A stretch of 64,000 nt of DNA from Rhizobium sophorae (GCF_013087515.1 NZ_JABFCN010000058.1:1-64000); one strand, 5' to 3'. Positions 51,955-61,632 are shown, counted from the first letter of the stretch. A program made the numbers and translations. The notes: generated by a model from the letters alone, not told the origin.

Positions 51955-52778
51955 GAAGCAGCCGCCCTTATGTGACGGGCGCGATAGCGCTTGCAGTGGC
52001 GGCCGTCATCTTCGTGATGCCGTTCGTTTTCGTCGCTCTCCAGGCAGTCAAATCGAAATCCGAAGCGTCTCGCCTGGATTTCGAATTGCCCGAGCATTGG
52101 CTGCTCTGGGATAATCTGGTGGCCGTCTTCAAGGCGCGCGACTATCAGCTCGTGCTCGCCTATTTCAACTCCACCGTGATCACCGTCGTCTCTGTCACGA
52201 TCCTCATACTGCTGTCGGCGATGGTCGGATATGTCATGCAGCGCCGCAAGACCATCTGGAACAGGGTGGCCTCCATTGCGCTTTTCATGGGCCTGATGAT
52301 GCCGCCGGCCGTCGTGCCCACCATCGGCCTCTTGCAGGAGATCGGTCTCTTCAAGACCATGACCGGGATGATCCTGATCCAGGTCGCCTATAATCTCTCC
52401 TTTTCGATATTGCTCTATAGGTCGTTCATCTCGACCATACCGCGCGATCTCGATGAGGCAGCGCTGATCGACGGCGCCAAGCCCCGGCAGATCTTCTTCC
52501 GGGTGATCCTGCCGCTTCTGAAACCCGTGACCGTGACCAATATCGTCGTGCAGTCGATCGCGATCTTCAACGACTTCACCAATCCGCTCTATTACCTTCC
52601 TGGCCGGGAGAACGTGACCGTGCAGCTGACGCTCTATAATTTCCAGAGCATGTATTCGAGCCAATACAATCTCCTCTTCATGAACATCCTCCTCGTGACG
52701 ATCCCGCCGCTGATCGTCTTCATCTTCTTCAACCGGCAGATTGTCGCGGGCATGACGGCTGGCGGCGTAAAGGGGTAG
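51951..52778 (+). CDS. CUT1 sugar ABC permease (MalG type, rhamnoside operon)
   Basis: This 275-aa permease has its first helix at GAIALAVAAVIFVMPFVFVA and the EAA loop DEAALIDGAKPRQIFFRVIL. It has the family C-terminus FFNRQIVAGMTAGGVKG. The ATG at 51951 overlaps the previous stop; upstream open frame lies inside that gene. It is followed 4 bases later by the ATPase gene. Confidence 0.92.
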   Translation: MRSSRPYVTGAIALAVAAVIFVMPFVFVALQAVKSKSEASRLDFELPEHWLLWDNLVAVFKARDYQLVLAYFNSTVITVVSVTILILLSAMVGYVMQRRKTIWNRVASIALFMGLMMPPAVVPTIGLLQEIGLFKTMTGMILIQVAYNLSFSILLYRSFISTIPRDLDEAALIDGAKPRQIFFRVILPLLKPVTVTNIVVQSIAIFNDFTNPLYYLPGRENVTVQLTLYNFQSMYSSQYNLLFMNILLVTIPPLIVFIFFNRQIVAGMTAGGVKG

Positions 52779-52782
52779 CAAA

Positions 52783-53760
52783 ATGGCTGAACTCACTCTC
52801 AAACAGGTTCGCAAGAGCTTTGGCGCCCTTGAAGTCATCAAGGGAGTCGATCTGGAGGTTGCCTCCGGCGAGTTCGTCGTTTTCGTTGGCCCGTCCGGAT
52901 GCGGAAAGTCGACGCTGCTACGCATCATCGCCGGCCTGGAAGAAACGACCTCCGGCACGCTGACCATCGGCGGCAAGGATGTGACCTATTCCGAACCCTC
53001 CGAGCGCGGCATTGCCATGGTGTTCCAGAGCTATGCGCTCTATCCGCACATGACCGTCGCCGAGAACATCGGGTTCGGCCTTTCGCTCGCCCGCCGCCCA
53101 AAGGCGGAAATCGCCGCCAAGGTCGCGGCGACAGCGGAAACGCTGCAGCTCACCCAGCTGCTGGAGAGAAAGCCGAAAGCACTCTCCGGCGGCCAGAGGC
53201 AGCGCGTTGCTATCGGCCGGGCGATCATCCGCGATCCCAAGGTCTTCCTGTTCGACGAGCCGCTCTCCAATCTCGACGCTTCGCTCAGAGCCCAGATGCG
53301 CCTTGAGATATCAGATCTGCACGCCCGCCTGAAATCGACGATGATCTATGTCACCCACGACCAGGTCGAAGCCATGACGATGGCGGACAAGATCGTCGTC
53401 CTGAATGGCGGGGTGGTCGAACAGATCGGCAGCCCGATGGAGCTCTACCGCAATCCGGCAACACCCTTCGTCGCCGGCTTCATCGGCAGCCCGAAGATGA
53501 ACCTCTATGGCGGCGAGACCGCACGGCGATTGAACTGCACGACCTACGGCATTCGTCCGGAACATATCAGGCTTTCGGAAGGTGTCGGGCAATGGCAGGG
53601 CAGGATCCGGCATCTCGAGCGGCTTGGCGCCGACGCGATCCTCTACCTCGATGTTCCCGAACTCGGCGAGATGGTGGTGCGCGCCGAAGGCGAGACGCCG
53701 TATGCGCCCGGAATGACGGTCTGGGCAAATCCGGTCGAAGGAGCGGAACATCGGTTCTGA
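52783..53760 (+). CDS. ABC sugar importer ATP-binding protein (UgpC/MsmK type, rhamnoside operon)
   Basis: This 325-aa ATPase has Walker A GPSGCGKST, signature LSGGQRQRVAIGRAI, Walker B VFLFDEPLSNLDASL and the switch region YVTHDQVEAMTMAD. It is about 40 aa shorter than the arabinoside-operon homologue, mainly in the C-terminal TOBE domain, which still has YGIRPEHIRL. It is the last gene of the operon; the convergent toxin gene starts 41 bases beyond. Confidence 0.92.
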   Translation: MAELTLKQVRKSFGALEVIKGVDLEVASGEFVVFVGPSGCGKSTLLRIIAGLEETTSGTLTIGGKDVTYSEPSERGIAMVFQSYALYPHMTVAENIGFGLSLARRPKAEIAAKVAATAETLQLTQLLERKPKALSGGQRQRVAIGRAIIRDPKVFLFDEPLSNLDASLRAQMRLEISDLHARLKSTMIYVTHDQVEAMTMADKIVVLNGGVVEQIGSPMELYRNPATPFVAGFIGSPKMNLYGGETARRLNCTTYGIRPEHIRLSEGVGQWQGRIRHLERLGADAILYLDVPELGEMVVRAEGETPYAPGMTVWANPVEGAEHRF

Positions 53761-53801
53761 AGCTAACGTCCGCGCCGTCTCGCTCATGAGCCGGCGGAAT
53801 T

Positions 53802-54200
53802 TCAGGCGAGAAGATGCGCGGATTGGCCTTGGCGGATTAGCAGTTCCACCGCCTGCCTGTCGAAAGATACGAAGCTTTCGCCGCCAAGCCATGCTCCTTC
53901 ATGGGCAATCACACCATCCGCGAAATCGCCGCCCGCCTCCAGCATGGCCAGTCCTGCTTCGACCGCAGGGCGGTTCATCGCCACATTGCCCGCGTTGAGC
54001 AGGTCGTGGATCGTCTGTGAAACATCTTCCTTTGACAGCCTGGCTCCTCGACGCAATATCCAGACCAGTTCACATAAGCTCGGCAGGGAAACCGCGATCA
54101 GCGATGCTTGCCTGAGGAGCTTTGCCGCTGCCCTTCCCTGCTCGGCATCATCCTGCAGGACTGCCCGAGCAAGAATGTTGGTATCGACTGTGACTTTCAT
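53802..54200 (-). CDS. vapC: VapC-like PIN-domain ribonuclease toxin
   Basis: This 132-aa protein has the acidic residues of a PIN nuclease in order: D6 in VDTN, E44 in LCELVW, D92 and D95 in GGDFADG, and D114 in SFDR. The start overlaps the antitoxin stop (ATGA), the standard arrangement. It would cleave RNA when unneutralised. Confidence 0.88.
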   Translation of the reverse strand: MKVTVDTNILARAVLQDDAEQGRAAAKLLRQASLIAVSLPSLCELVWILRRGARLSKEDVSQTIHDLLNAGNVAMNRPAVEAGLAMLEAGGDFADGVIAHEGAWLGGESFVSFDRQAVELLIRQGQSAHLLA

Positions 54201-54448
54201 TCCTCGCCGGCCCAGCCCGAAGCTGCGATTTCGTTCATCTCTTCGATGGTCAACGGCTTTTTCGTCTTGCCAGCATGCCGACCGATAAAATCGTCGATCG
54301 TCCCCGTTGGACGAGCAGCCTTGACCCGCAGTTCGCCGCCGGGGAGCTTGTCGAATTCGATCCGCTCCCCCGGTTTGACCCCAAGATGCGTCAGCAAATC
54401 CCGTCTCAGCGTGATCTGCCCTTTCATTGTGACGGCAAGGGAAGGCAT
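54197..54448 (-). CDS. vapB: AbrB/MazE-type antitoxin (VapB-like)
   Basis: This 83-aa protein has an N-terminal swapped-hairpin AbrB DNA-binding domain (MKGQITLRRDLLTHLGVKPG, ERIEFDKLPGGELRV) and a toxin-binding C-terminal tail (IDDFIGRHAGKTKKPLTIEE). AAGGAGA precedes the ATG at 54448; the open frame to 54643 is non-coding promoter DNA. With VapC it forms an autoregulated toxin-antitoxin pair. Confidence 0.88.
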   Translation of the reverse strand: MPSLAVTMKGQITLRRDLLTHLGVKPGERIEFDKLPGGELRVKAARPTGTIDDFIGRHAGKTKKPLTIEEMNEIAASGWAGEE

Positions 54449-54654
54449 GGAAAATCTCCTTCTTAAGTCAATACCAAAGTAATGGAATTTTTCCTTACAT
54501 TCAAGGTTCGGAGTGATAAGGACCTTCACTGGCATTGTTCGTTCGTGGCTCGATTCAAAGGTGACGCTTTCAAGTTGCAACAAACGGCCACAAAATCCAC
54601 TAAACCTTAACTTATGATTGATAATAGGTCCCGCACACGTCAATAGGTTATCTC

Positions 54655-55596
54655 ATGTCCGAGACATCCAAAGCGCGAGCCTTTTTGATAGGCCTTACCG
54701 GATGTGCCTACGCGATTGTTCCGATACTGGCTTGGCTCGTTGGCCTGTCGGTGGATGCAAGAGGCTTCACGCAGCTAAGCGCGGGTGCCATGATTTTTCT
54801 CTTGGGCTTTGGCCTCCTGTGTTATTGGCGCGGGATCCCGTCACTGCTCTGCATTGTTGAATGCACTGGCATGGGCTTATTGCTAACGAGTCCGCTCGTC
54901 GTGTCCACCTACGTTGCTTTTGCGCTGAAGCTGCCCCTGCAGGATCAGCAGCTTCTCCAAATGGATCGCCTTCTTGGCATCGACTGGTTGAGTTTGATTG
55001 CCTTTTTCGACGCGCATCCGCTGCTCGCAAAGTCACTGATGACTGCATATCAAACATTCCACTATCAGCTCTTATTCCTTCCAGTGGTGCTGAGCCTGTG
55101 CGGTCATCGCTCTCGCGCGTATCAGGTCGTGGGGACATATGGCCTCATTTGCGTCATCGCGAGTATCATCACCATTTGGTATCCAGCGCTCGGAACCTAC
55201 ACAGATTTTTCCCTCCGCCCTGGCGATCTCAAAAACATTAATGGCATACTCGGAGTTGAATACGTCCCACAAATTGTAGCCGTCAGAAATGACCCAAATT
55301 TTGTCCTGCAATTGGAGCATGCAAGCGGCATCATCTCATTTCCGTCGGTCCATGCGGCGGTAGCTGTGTTGTGCAGTTGGGGCGCATGGACAATACGATG
55401 GATAAGATTTCCGATGATTTTCTTAAATGTGCTAATGCTGCTGGCTGCCATCACCGAAGGCGGACACTATGTCGTCGATTTGGTTGCTGGAATCGGTGTT
55501 GCGGGTTTCAGCATAGCATCGGTGCTGTATATTTCGCGTAGCGGCAGCGTTCAATTCTATCGCAGCCAATCTCAGAAAAACGCGCAACAGATCTAG
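54655..55596 (+). CDS. PAP2-family membrane phosphatase/phosphotransferase (PAP2_3 type)
   Basis: This 313-aa protein has six or more membrane helices. The PAP2 catalytic motifs are present: FPSVHAA with its histidine near residue 229, and GGHYVVDL near 267, matching SxxxH and HxxxD. Relatives act on lipid phosphates or transfer phospho-groups between lipids. Base and codon use look less GC-rich than in the neighbours, and the gene lies between a toxin-antitoxin pair and a transposase remnant, so it is probably acquired. The ribosome site is weak. Confidence 0.82.
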   Translation: MSETSKARAFLIGLTGCAYAIVPILAWLVGLSVDARGFTQLSAGAMIFLLGFGLLCYWRGIPSLLCIVECTGMGLLLTSPLVVSTYVAFALKLPLQDQQLLQMDRLLGIDWLSLIAFFDAHPLLAKSLMTAYQTFHYQLLFLPVVLSLCGHRSRAYQVVGTYGLICVIASIITIWYPALGTYTDFSLRPGDLKNINGILGVEYVPQIVAVRNDPNFVLQLEHASGIISFPSVHAAVAVLCSWGAWTIRWIRFPMIFLNVLMLLAAITEGGHYVVDLVAGIGVAGFSIASVLYISRSGSVQFYRSQSQKNAQQI

Positions 55597-55739
55597 TGGT
55601 CGTTTATTTTTCCTCCTCTATCGCGGTGAGGTGAGATGACAACACGGCGGAGCTGCTTTTCGCAGCTCGCACGACAGACGAAGGATACCGATCAGATCCG
55701 GCGGTTGCTGGCTTTTGCGGCGATCTGCTACGACGGTTC

Positions 55740-56168
55740 GTGTTCGGATGCGGCCCGAACTGGCAGCGGGACGCTGCTGACGGCCACACGCTGGCGACGG
55801 TGATCCCGGATATGGAAGAGACCATCGGCAACGACATCGAGCGCATCCTCGCCGACGCCGGCTACCCCGGCCACAATGCGCCGGAAAGCTACAGGTTCCG
55901 GGTTTTCACCAGCGGCCAGAACCGCCGTGTCACACCGGCAATCAAGCGCCAGATGCGGCGGCGCGCGGCCGTCGAGCCGGTCATCGGCCATATCAAGGCC
56001 GAGCACCTCATGGGCCGCAACTATCTCGCCGGCGAACACGGCGATGCCACCAATGCCATCCTGGCTGCTGCCGGCTACAACTTCTCCCTCCTCCTCAACT
56101 GGTTCAGGAAGCTTTTGTGGCTGATGCTCGCCTGGTTCCACGGCAGAGAAAACACCCGCACCGCTTAG
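55740..56168 (+). pseudogene. C-terminal half of an IS5-family transposase
   Basis: From about 55775 the frame encodes DGHTLATVIPDMEETIG, ILADAGYPGHNAP, and RRRAAVEPVIGHIKAEHLMG with the catalytic glutamate, then NYLAGEHGDATNAILAAAGY. This is the end of an IS5-type DDE transposase. The N-terminal half with the first two catalytic aspartates is missing; the DNA before it shows no continuation, and a GAGCTGC/GCAGCTC hairpin lies at 55650-55668. It is inactive and marks an insertion/deletion boundary. Confidence 0.8.
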
Positions 56169-56244
56169 CGGCTGGCATTCTTCACGGTCGACTGGGTATG
56201 GCGCTTGAAGCGCGGCCCGTTGCAAAGCCCAAGCACCGACCAGC

Positions 56245-57699
56245 TCAGGCAATGCCGCCCAAGCATACATATTTAAGCTCGGTATATTCGTCCAATCCGT
56301 GCCTCGACCCTTCGCGACCGAGACCCGACATCTTGACGCCGCCGAACGGCGCTTCCGCGGTCGAGACGAGACCGGTATTGACGCCGACCATCCCATATTC
56401 GAGCGCTTCGGCCACGCGAAATACCCGCGACAGGTCGCGGGCGTAAAAATACGACGCAAGCCCGAACTCGGTGTCGTTTGCCTGTTCGATGACGTCCTGC
56501 TCGTCACGGAAACGAAAAAGCGGTGCAAGCGGCCCGAAAGTTTCCTCGCGCGCGACCTGCATGCCGGCAGCAACATCGCGCAGGATCGTCGGTTCGAAGA
56601 AATGGCCGCCAAGCGCGTGGCGCTTGCCGCCGAGGACGATCCCGGCGCCTTTTGCTACGGCATCGCTGATATGGCTTTCGACCTTGGCGACGGCGTTGTC
56701 GTCAATAAGCGGGCCAAGCACGACGTCACGGTCGAGACCGTTACCCACCTTCAAACCCGAAACGGCCTCGGCGAGCTTGGCGGCAAAGGCCTCGTAGACG
56801 CCGTCCTGGACATAGAGCCGGTTGGCGCAGACGCAGGTCTGGCCGTTGTTGCGGAATTTGGCGATGAGCGCGCCTTCGACCGCAGCGTCGAGATCGGCGT
56901 CGTCGAACACGATGAAGGGTGCATTACCGCCAAGTTCGAGACCGAGCTTTTTGATCGTCGGCGCACATTGCCGGTAAAGCAGTTCGCCCGTCCGGGTGGA
57001 GCCGGTAAATGTCAGGACTCGAACGTCACGGCTTGCCGTCAACGCCCCACCAATTGCCGCTGCATCACCCGTGACGATGTTGAGAAGCCCAGGCGGCAGG
57101 CCGGCGCGCTCGGCGAGAACGGCAATCGCTATGGCGGAGAATGGCGTCTGCAGCGCCGGCTTGAGAACGACGGCGCAGCCGGCGGCAAGCGCGGGGCCGA
57201 TTTTGCGGGTGATCATCGCGTTCGGAAAATTCCAGGGCGTGATCGCCGCCACCACGCCTGCAGGCTGGCGCAGGACGAGGATCCGCTTGTCCGGCTGATG
57301 TCCCGGTACGACCTCGCCGTTGATGCGTCTCGCCTCTTCCGCGAACCATTCGATGAAGCTCGCACCATAGGTGATCTCCCCTTTGGCCTCGGCCAGGGGT
57401 TTTCCCTGCTCCAGCGTCAGGATCATCGCCAGATCGTCGCGGTTTTCGATCATCAGCCGGTGCCAAGCCTTCAGAACGGCGGCGCGCTCCCCGGCGGTCT
57501 TCTTCGCCCAAAGCTTCTGGGCAATCACGGAGGCGCGGATCGCATCTTCCGTTTCCGCCGCACCGAGGTCAGGGACCACCCCCAGCGGCAAGCCTGTCGC
57601 CGGATTGCGGACCGTCGCCGCGTTGCGGCCTTCCGCTTCGATCCAGCGATCGGCGATGGGGCATGCCTGACGGAACAGCGAGGGATCATTGAGCTTCAT
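56245..57699 (-). CDS. NAD(P)-dependent succinate-semialdehyde dehydrogenase-like aldehyde dehydrogenase
   Basis: This 484-aa aldehyde dehydrogenase is close to the GabD group: it has PWNFPNAMITRKIGPALAAG, the general-base glutamate in LELGGNAPFIVFDDADLD, the nucleophile in NNGQTCVCANR and ETFGPLAPLF. The start at 57699 is chosen because the longer frame has an unrelated N-terminus. It is the last gene of the minus-strand ABC/monooxygenase operon, 10 bases after the ATPase gene. It may oxidise a C4-like semialdehyde from the imported substrate. Confidence 0.9.
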   Translation of the reverse strand: MKLNDPSLFRQACPIADRWIEAEGRNAATVRNPATGLPLGVVPDLGAAETEDAIRASVIAQKLWAKKTAGERAAVLKAWHRLMIENRDDLAMILTLEQGKPLAEAKGEITYGASFIEWFAEEARRINGEVVPGHQPDKRILVLRQPAGVVAAITPWNFPNAMITRKIGPALAAGCAVVLKPALQTPFSAIAIAVLAERAGLPPGLLNIVTGDAAAIGGALTASRDVRVLTFTGSTRTGELLYRQCAPTIKKLGLELGGNAPFIVFDDADLDAAVEGALIAKFRNNGQTCVCANRLYVQDGVYEAFAAKLAEAVSGLKVGNGLDRDVVLGPLIDDNAVAKVESHISDAVAKGAGIVLGGKRHALGGHFFEPTILRDVAAGMQVAREETFGPLAPLFRFRDEQDVIEQANDTEFGLASYFYARDLSRVFRVAEALEYGMVGVNTGLVSTAEAPFGGVKMSGLGREGSRHGLDEYTELKYVCLGGIA

Positions 57700-57709
57700 A
57701 TGACAACTT

Positions 57710-58789
57710 TCAACAGAATACGTGAGCGGCACCGGGATCGAAATTCAGATGGACTATATCGCCACGACTGAGCCCCGCGATAGCCTCGTGACCGAATGGC
57801 AGGCGAACCGCCAGCGCCTCGCCCGTCGCCGTCTCGGTGGAGACGTGGATATTGTTGCCGAGGAAGGTAATGTCGCTGACCGTTGCGGCAAGACCCGCTC
57901 CCGCCGTCTGGTTTCGCGACAACCGAATGCGCTCCGGCCTCAGCATCAGGGCTGCCCTCGTCCCGGAGGTTCCTTTTCCATGCACCGGAATATGATTGAA
58001 GACGCTCCCGCCGCCAAGCGAAATGGTGGCCTGCCCATCGGAGGATGACAGCAGGTCGCATGAAATGAAATCGCTGTCGCCGATGAATTCTGCCACGAAG
58101 CGGGTCCGCGGATTGGCGTAGAGTTCCGGGCCCGTCCCGATCTGATCGATGACGCCCTTGGAAAAGACGGCGATCCGGTCGGAGAGCCGGAGCGCTTCCT
58201 CCTGGTCGTGGGTGACGTAGAGGATCGTCACTTCGGTCTGCTGGTGGATCCGGCGTATCTCGTGCTGGATTTCCTCGCGCAGCTTCTTGTCGAGCGCCGA
58301 CAGCGGCTCGTCCATCAGAAGCACCGGCGGATCATAGGCAAGGGCTCTGGCAAGGGCGACGCGTTGCTGCTGGCCGCCGGACATTTGTGCGGGCTTGCGA
58401 TCCTCGAAGCCTTCGAGCCTCACGAGGCGCAGCATCTCCTTCACCTTGCTGTCGACCTCGGCCTTGGACTTGCGCCTGACCTTCAGCGGGAATGCGATGT
58501 TTTCGCCCACCGTCAGATGCGGAAACAGCGTGTAGCGCTGGAACACCATGCCGATGTTGCGCTTGTGCGACGGCGTGTCGAGCAGGGTCTTGCCCTCCAG
58601 CGTGATGTCGCCTTTCGTCGGAGTTTCAAAACCGGCCAGGATGTAGAGGGTGGTGCTTTTCCCGGATCCTGACGGTCCGAGAAAGGTCAGGAACTCCCCG
58701 CGCCGTACGTCGAGATTGACGTCGTGGACGGCGACGACAGGGCCGTATTCCTTGCGTATTCCGCGGATCTGAAGGAATGGTTCTTTCAT
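57710..58789 (-). CDS. PotA-type ABC importer ATP-binding protein
   Basis: This 359-aa ATPase has Walker A GPSGSGKSTT, signature MSGGQQQRVALARAL, Walker B VLLMDEPLSALDKKL and the switch sequence YVTHDQEEALRLSD, plus a C-terminal TOBE domain (LMLRPERIRLSR). This pattern is typical of spermidine/putrescine and related importers. The start overlaps the upstream permease stop by ATGA. Confidence 0.92.
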   Translation of the reverse strand: MKEPFLQIRGIRKEYGPVVAVHDVNLDVRRGEFLTFLGPSGSGKSTTLYILAGFETPTKGDITLEGKTLLDTPSHKRNIGMVFQRYTLFPHLTVGENIAFPLKVRRKSKAEVDSKVKEMLRLVRLEGFEDRKPAQMSGGQQQRVALARALAYDPPVLLMDEPLSALDKKLREEIQHEIRRIHQQTEVTILYVTHDQEEALRLSDRIAVFSKGVIDQIGTGPELYANPRTRFVAEFIGDSDFISCDLLSSSDGQATISLGGGSVFNHIPVHGKGTSGTRAALMLRPERIRLSRNQTAGAGLAATVSDITFLGNNIHVSTETATGEALAVRLPFGHEAIAGLSRGDIVHLNFDPGAAHVFC

Positions 58790-59586
58790 TGTTTCAGTAC
58801 CTTACGCACGACGGCAACCAGCGCCATCAAGAGGATCGTCAAAAGGATGAGAAGGGTCGACGCCGCGGCGACAACGGGCGTCAGGTCTTGCCGGAGCGTC
58901 GCCCATACCTTGACCGGCAGCGTCTGCAAGGTCGGACTGGACATGAAGATCGCCACCACCACCTCATCCCAGGATGTCAGGAACGAGAAGACGGCCGCCG
59001 AAAACAGCCCATGGCTGATCGCCGGCAGGGTGACCCTGATCTTTGCTTCGAGAGGCGATGCCCCGCACAGAACCGCCGCATCCTCAATCGACTTGTCGAA
59101 GCCCTCCAGTGCACTTGAGATGGAGAGGATCGAGAAGGGCAGCGCAAGAACGAGGTGCGAAATGACGAAGCCTACCAATGTGCCGCCAAGGCCGATCCTC
59201 AGGAAGAAGGCATAAAGGGCGACCGCAAGGACCACGACGGGAAGGATCATCGGCGTCAGGAACAGCGCTTTCAGCGCATCGCGGAACAGGAACGAACCAC
59301 GCACCAGCCCGAAGGAGGTCACGAGTCCGAGCAGCACCGACAGGATCGTCACGATGACCGCGATCTTGAAGCTCGTCCAGGCCGATTCCAGCCAGCGCGG
59401 ATCGGCAAAGAGCTCGCTGTACCACTGAAGCGTCCAGCCGGGCGGCGGAAAGATCAGCCACTGCGAGGAGCCGAAGGACAGCGCGGCGATAAAAACGATC
59501 GGCAGCAGCAGAAAGGCTGCAGTCAGAACCGTTATCGTCAGCAGGATGTATTTCCACCAGCCGAGGCGGTCGAAATTGAGCAACAT
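58786..59586 (-). CDS. PotC-type ABC permease
   Basis: This 266-aa inner-membrane permease has its first helix at YILLTITVLTAAFLLLPIVF, the PPPGWTLQWYSELF motif typical of PotC-like proteins, and the EAA loop EDAAVLCGASPLEAKIRVTL. The ATG at 59586 lies one base after the previous gene's stop codon. Confidence 0.92.
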   Translation of the reverse strand: MLLNFDRLGWWKYILLTITVLTAAFLLLPIVFIAALSFGSSQWLIFPPPGWTLQWYSELFADPRWLESAWTSFKIAVIVTILSVLLGLVTSFGLVRGSFLFRDALKALFLTPMILPVVVLAVALYAFFLRIGLGGTLVGFVISHLVLALPFSILSISSALEGFDKSIEDAAVLCGASPLEAKIRVTLPAISHGLFSAAVFSFLTSWDEVVVAIFMSSPTLQTLPVKVWATLRQDLTPVVAAASTLLILLTILLMALVAVVRKVLKQ

Positions 59587-59587
59587 G

Positions 59588-60460
59588 TCAACGCCCTCCC
59601 AGGTTCTGGTTGCCGACGAAGCGCAACTGCACGGCATAAAGCGACAGGGTCACCACGAGGAGAACCAGCGCCGCAGCACCTCCCATGCCCCAGTTGACCA
59701 GCGACTGCACGAATTGCGCGATCAGCTCTGCGAGCATCATGTTCGCGGTGCCGCCGAGAAGCGACGGCGTGACGAAATAACCAAGCGACATGACGAAGAC
59801 CATGAGGGCACCAGCCGCCATGCCCGGCATGGCCAAGGGCAGCAGAACACGGGTCAGGCACTGCCACCGATTGGCGCCGCAAAGTGCTGCCGCCTGCAGG
59901 GTCGATGGGTCGATCTTCTTGATCACGCCGTAGAGCGGCAGGATGATGAAGGGCAGCATGATATAGGTCATGCCGATCGTCACCCCGGTAAGGTTGTTGA
60001 CCAGTGCCAGGGGTTTGTCGATCAGCCCCATTCCGATCAGCATCTTGTTGATGAGCCCGGTCCGCTGCAGCAGCACCATCCAGGCATAGGTGCGGGCAAG
60101 CAGGTTGGTCCACATCGACAGGAGCAGGATTGCAAAGATCACCGAGGTCAGGCGCCCGGGCATGATTGCCAGCGCCCAGGCGACGGGAAATCCGATCAGC
60201 AGCGAAATCACTGTGACGAGTCCCGACACGATGAAGGTGTTGGCGAAAATCTTGAGATAGGTCGCGGACCCGATCAGCTGTGCATAGTTTCCAAGGCCCG
60301 GCACGGGTTCCAGCACGCTTCGCAACAAGAGCACCGCCACCGGCGCGATGAAAAAAATCGCCACGAAGGCGAGAGCCGGAAGGACCCCGCCAAACCCTGT
60401 TGCCCTGCGCACCTTTGGCAGGGGCGCAATTGCAGCGGAGGCATCGCTATATGTCGACAT
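59588..60460 (-). CDS. PotB-type ABC permease
   Basis: This 290-aa permease has helices beginning at GGVLPALAFVAIFFIAPVAV and the EAA-like loop QAAALCGANRWQCLTRVLLP. GGAAGGA precedes the ATG at 60460; five further codons upstream are open but lack a site. It follows the binding-protein gene after 113 bases. Confidence 0.92.
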   Translation of the reverse strand: MSTYSDASAAIAPLPKVRRATGFGGVLPALAFVAIFFIAPVAVLLLRSVLEPVPGLGNYAQLIGSATYLKIFANTFIVSGLVTVISLLIGFPVAWALAIMPGRLTSVIFAILLLSMWTNLLARTYAWMVLLQRTGLINKMLIGMGLIDKPLALVNNLTGVTIGMTYIMLPFIILPLYGVIKKIDPSTLQAAALCGANRWQCLTRVLLPLAMPGMAAGALMVFVMSLGYFVTPSLLGGTANMMLAELIAQFVQSLVNWGMGGAAALVLLVVTLSLYAVQLRFVGNQNLGGR

Positions 60461-60573
60461 GACAGTCCTTCCCACCCGTCAATTTCCGCAGGCGCCGAGG
60501 TCCAACAAACGGGCACCGACGCTGTGGGAGGCACGGCGAACATTCGCCGTGCCCGTTCATCTGCCGTTTCAGG

Positions 60574-61584
60574 TTATTTCGCCTGCCAGGCGTACCACTT
60601 CTCGCCGATGGCATCGCGATTGTCCGCCCAGTAATTCATGTCGGCATTCACCTGGTTGGCCGTCTGCTGATCCGGCAGGGTCTTGGCCGTCTCCGGATCC
60701 ATCAGCTTGGCCGAGTCAACGTTGATTGGCGCATATCCGGTGGCTTTTGCAAGGGCGGCCTGCGGTTCGGCCGAGGTCGCCATTGCAATGAACTTCATCG
60801 CCGCTTCCACGTTCGGCGAACCCTTCGGCACGACGAGCGAATCCGCAGCGGTGATGTTCTGTTCCCATGAGGTCTCGGTCTTGATACCGCTCGCCGCAAG
60901 CGCGGTCATGCGACCATTCCAGACACTGCCGAAGGGAGCCTCGGCGGATGCCAGAAGCTGCTGCGATTGTGCGCCGCCCGACCACCAGACGATATCCGAT
61001 TTGATCGTATCGAGCTTCTTGAAGGCGCGGTCGAGATCAAGCGGATAGAGCTTGTCGGCGGCCACGCCGTCGGCAAGCAGCGCCGCCTCGATCACGCCGG
61101 GCGCCGACCACTTGTAGAATGTGCGCTTTCCCGGGAACTTCGCCGTATCGAACAGATCCGCCCATGTCTTCGGGCAGGCGCTGACGGCATCGGCGTTGCA
61201 GCCGATCACGAAGGAATAATAGAAGCTGCCGACCGAATAATCGGTCACGAAGCGCGGATCGAGCTTGGACTTGTCGATGACCGAGAAATCGAGTTTCTCG
61301 AGCTGGCCATTCTTGCCGGCCTGGGCGGCATAGTCGCCTTCGACGTCGACAACGTCCCAGGTGACCTGGCCAGCCTCGACCATCGCCTTGAGCTTGCCGT
61401 AATCCGTCGGCCCGTCCTGTACGACGGTGATACCGGTCTTTTCCGTGAACGGGCTGGCCCACGCTGCCTTCTGCGCGTCCTGGGTCGTTCCCCCCCAGCT
61501 CGAGAAGACCATGTTGTCGGCGTGTGCCGGCACGGACACAGCCACGAATGCGGCAACCGCCGCGAAAGCAAATGTTGTTTTCAT
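60574..61584 (-). CDS. PotD-type ABC transporter substrate-binding protein
   Basis: This 336-aa periplasmic binding protein has signal peptide TFAFAAVAAFVAVSVPAHA, mature start DNMVFSSWGGTTQDAQ and WDVVDVEGDYAAQAG, with CPKTWADLFDTAKFPGKR and an APFGSVWNGRM pocket segment. It belongs to the polyamine/opine-like group 1 proteins, whose ligands also include aminoethylphosphonate-like and other amines. The neighbouring oxidative enzymes suggest a catabolic rather than polyamine-homeostasis role. Confidence 0.9.
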   Translation of the reverse strand: MKTTFAFAAVAAFVAVSVPAHADNMVFSSWGGTTQDAQKAAWASPFTEKTGITVVQDGPTDYGKLKAMVEAGQVTWDVVDVEGDYAAQAGKNGQLEKLDFSVIDKSKLDPRFVTDYSVGSFYYSFVIGCNADAVSACPKTWADLFDTAKFPGKRTFYKWSAPGVIEAALLADGVAADKLYPLDLDRAFKKLDTIKSDIVWWSGGAQSQQLLASAEAPFGSVWNGRMTALAASGIKTETSWEQNITAADSLVVPKGSPNVEAAMKFIAMATSAEPQAALAKATGYAPINVDSAKLMDPETAKTLPDQQTANQVNADMNYWADNRDAIGEKWYAWQAK

Positions 61585-61632
61585 GTTCCCTTATCCTTGT
61601 TCTGGTTTGTCCTACGGGTATGCCTTATGCCG

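Noticed and set aside
55650..55668. GAGCTGC/GCAGCTC hairpin as a terminator of the PAP2 gene
   Set aside because: The T-run is in the loop, not after the stem, and the region is insertion-sequence debris.
35499..60460. Repeated TGTCGACA palindromes (35500, 37661, 44946, 60452)
   Set aside because: One lies inside a coding start and the SalI core is frequent in GC-rich rhizobial DNA; kept only as weak operator candidates at the GntR-linked sites, not as a repeat family.
60574..61584. Naming the importer as a spermidine/putrescine system
   Set aside because: The Pot-type family transports many amines, opines and phosphonates, and the oxidative neighbours argue against simple polyamine uptake.
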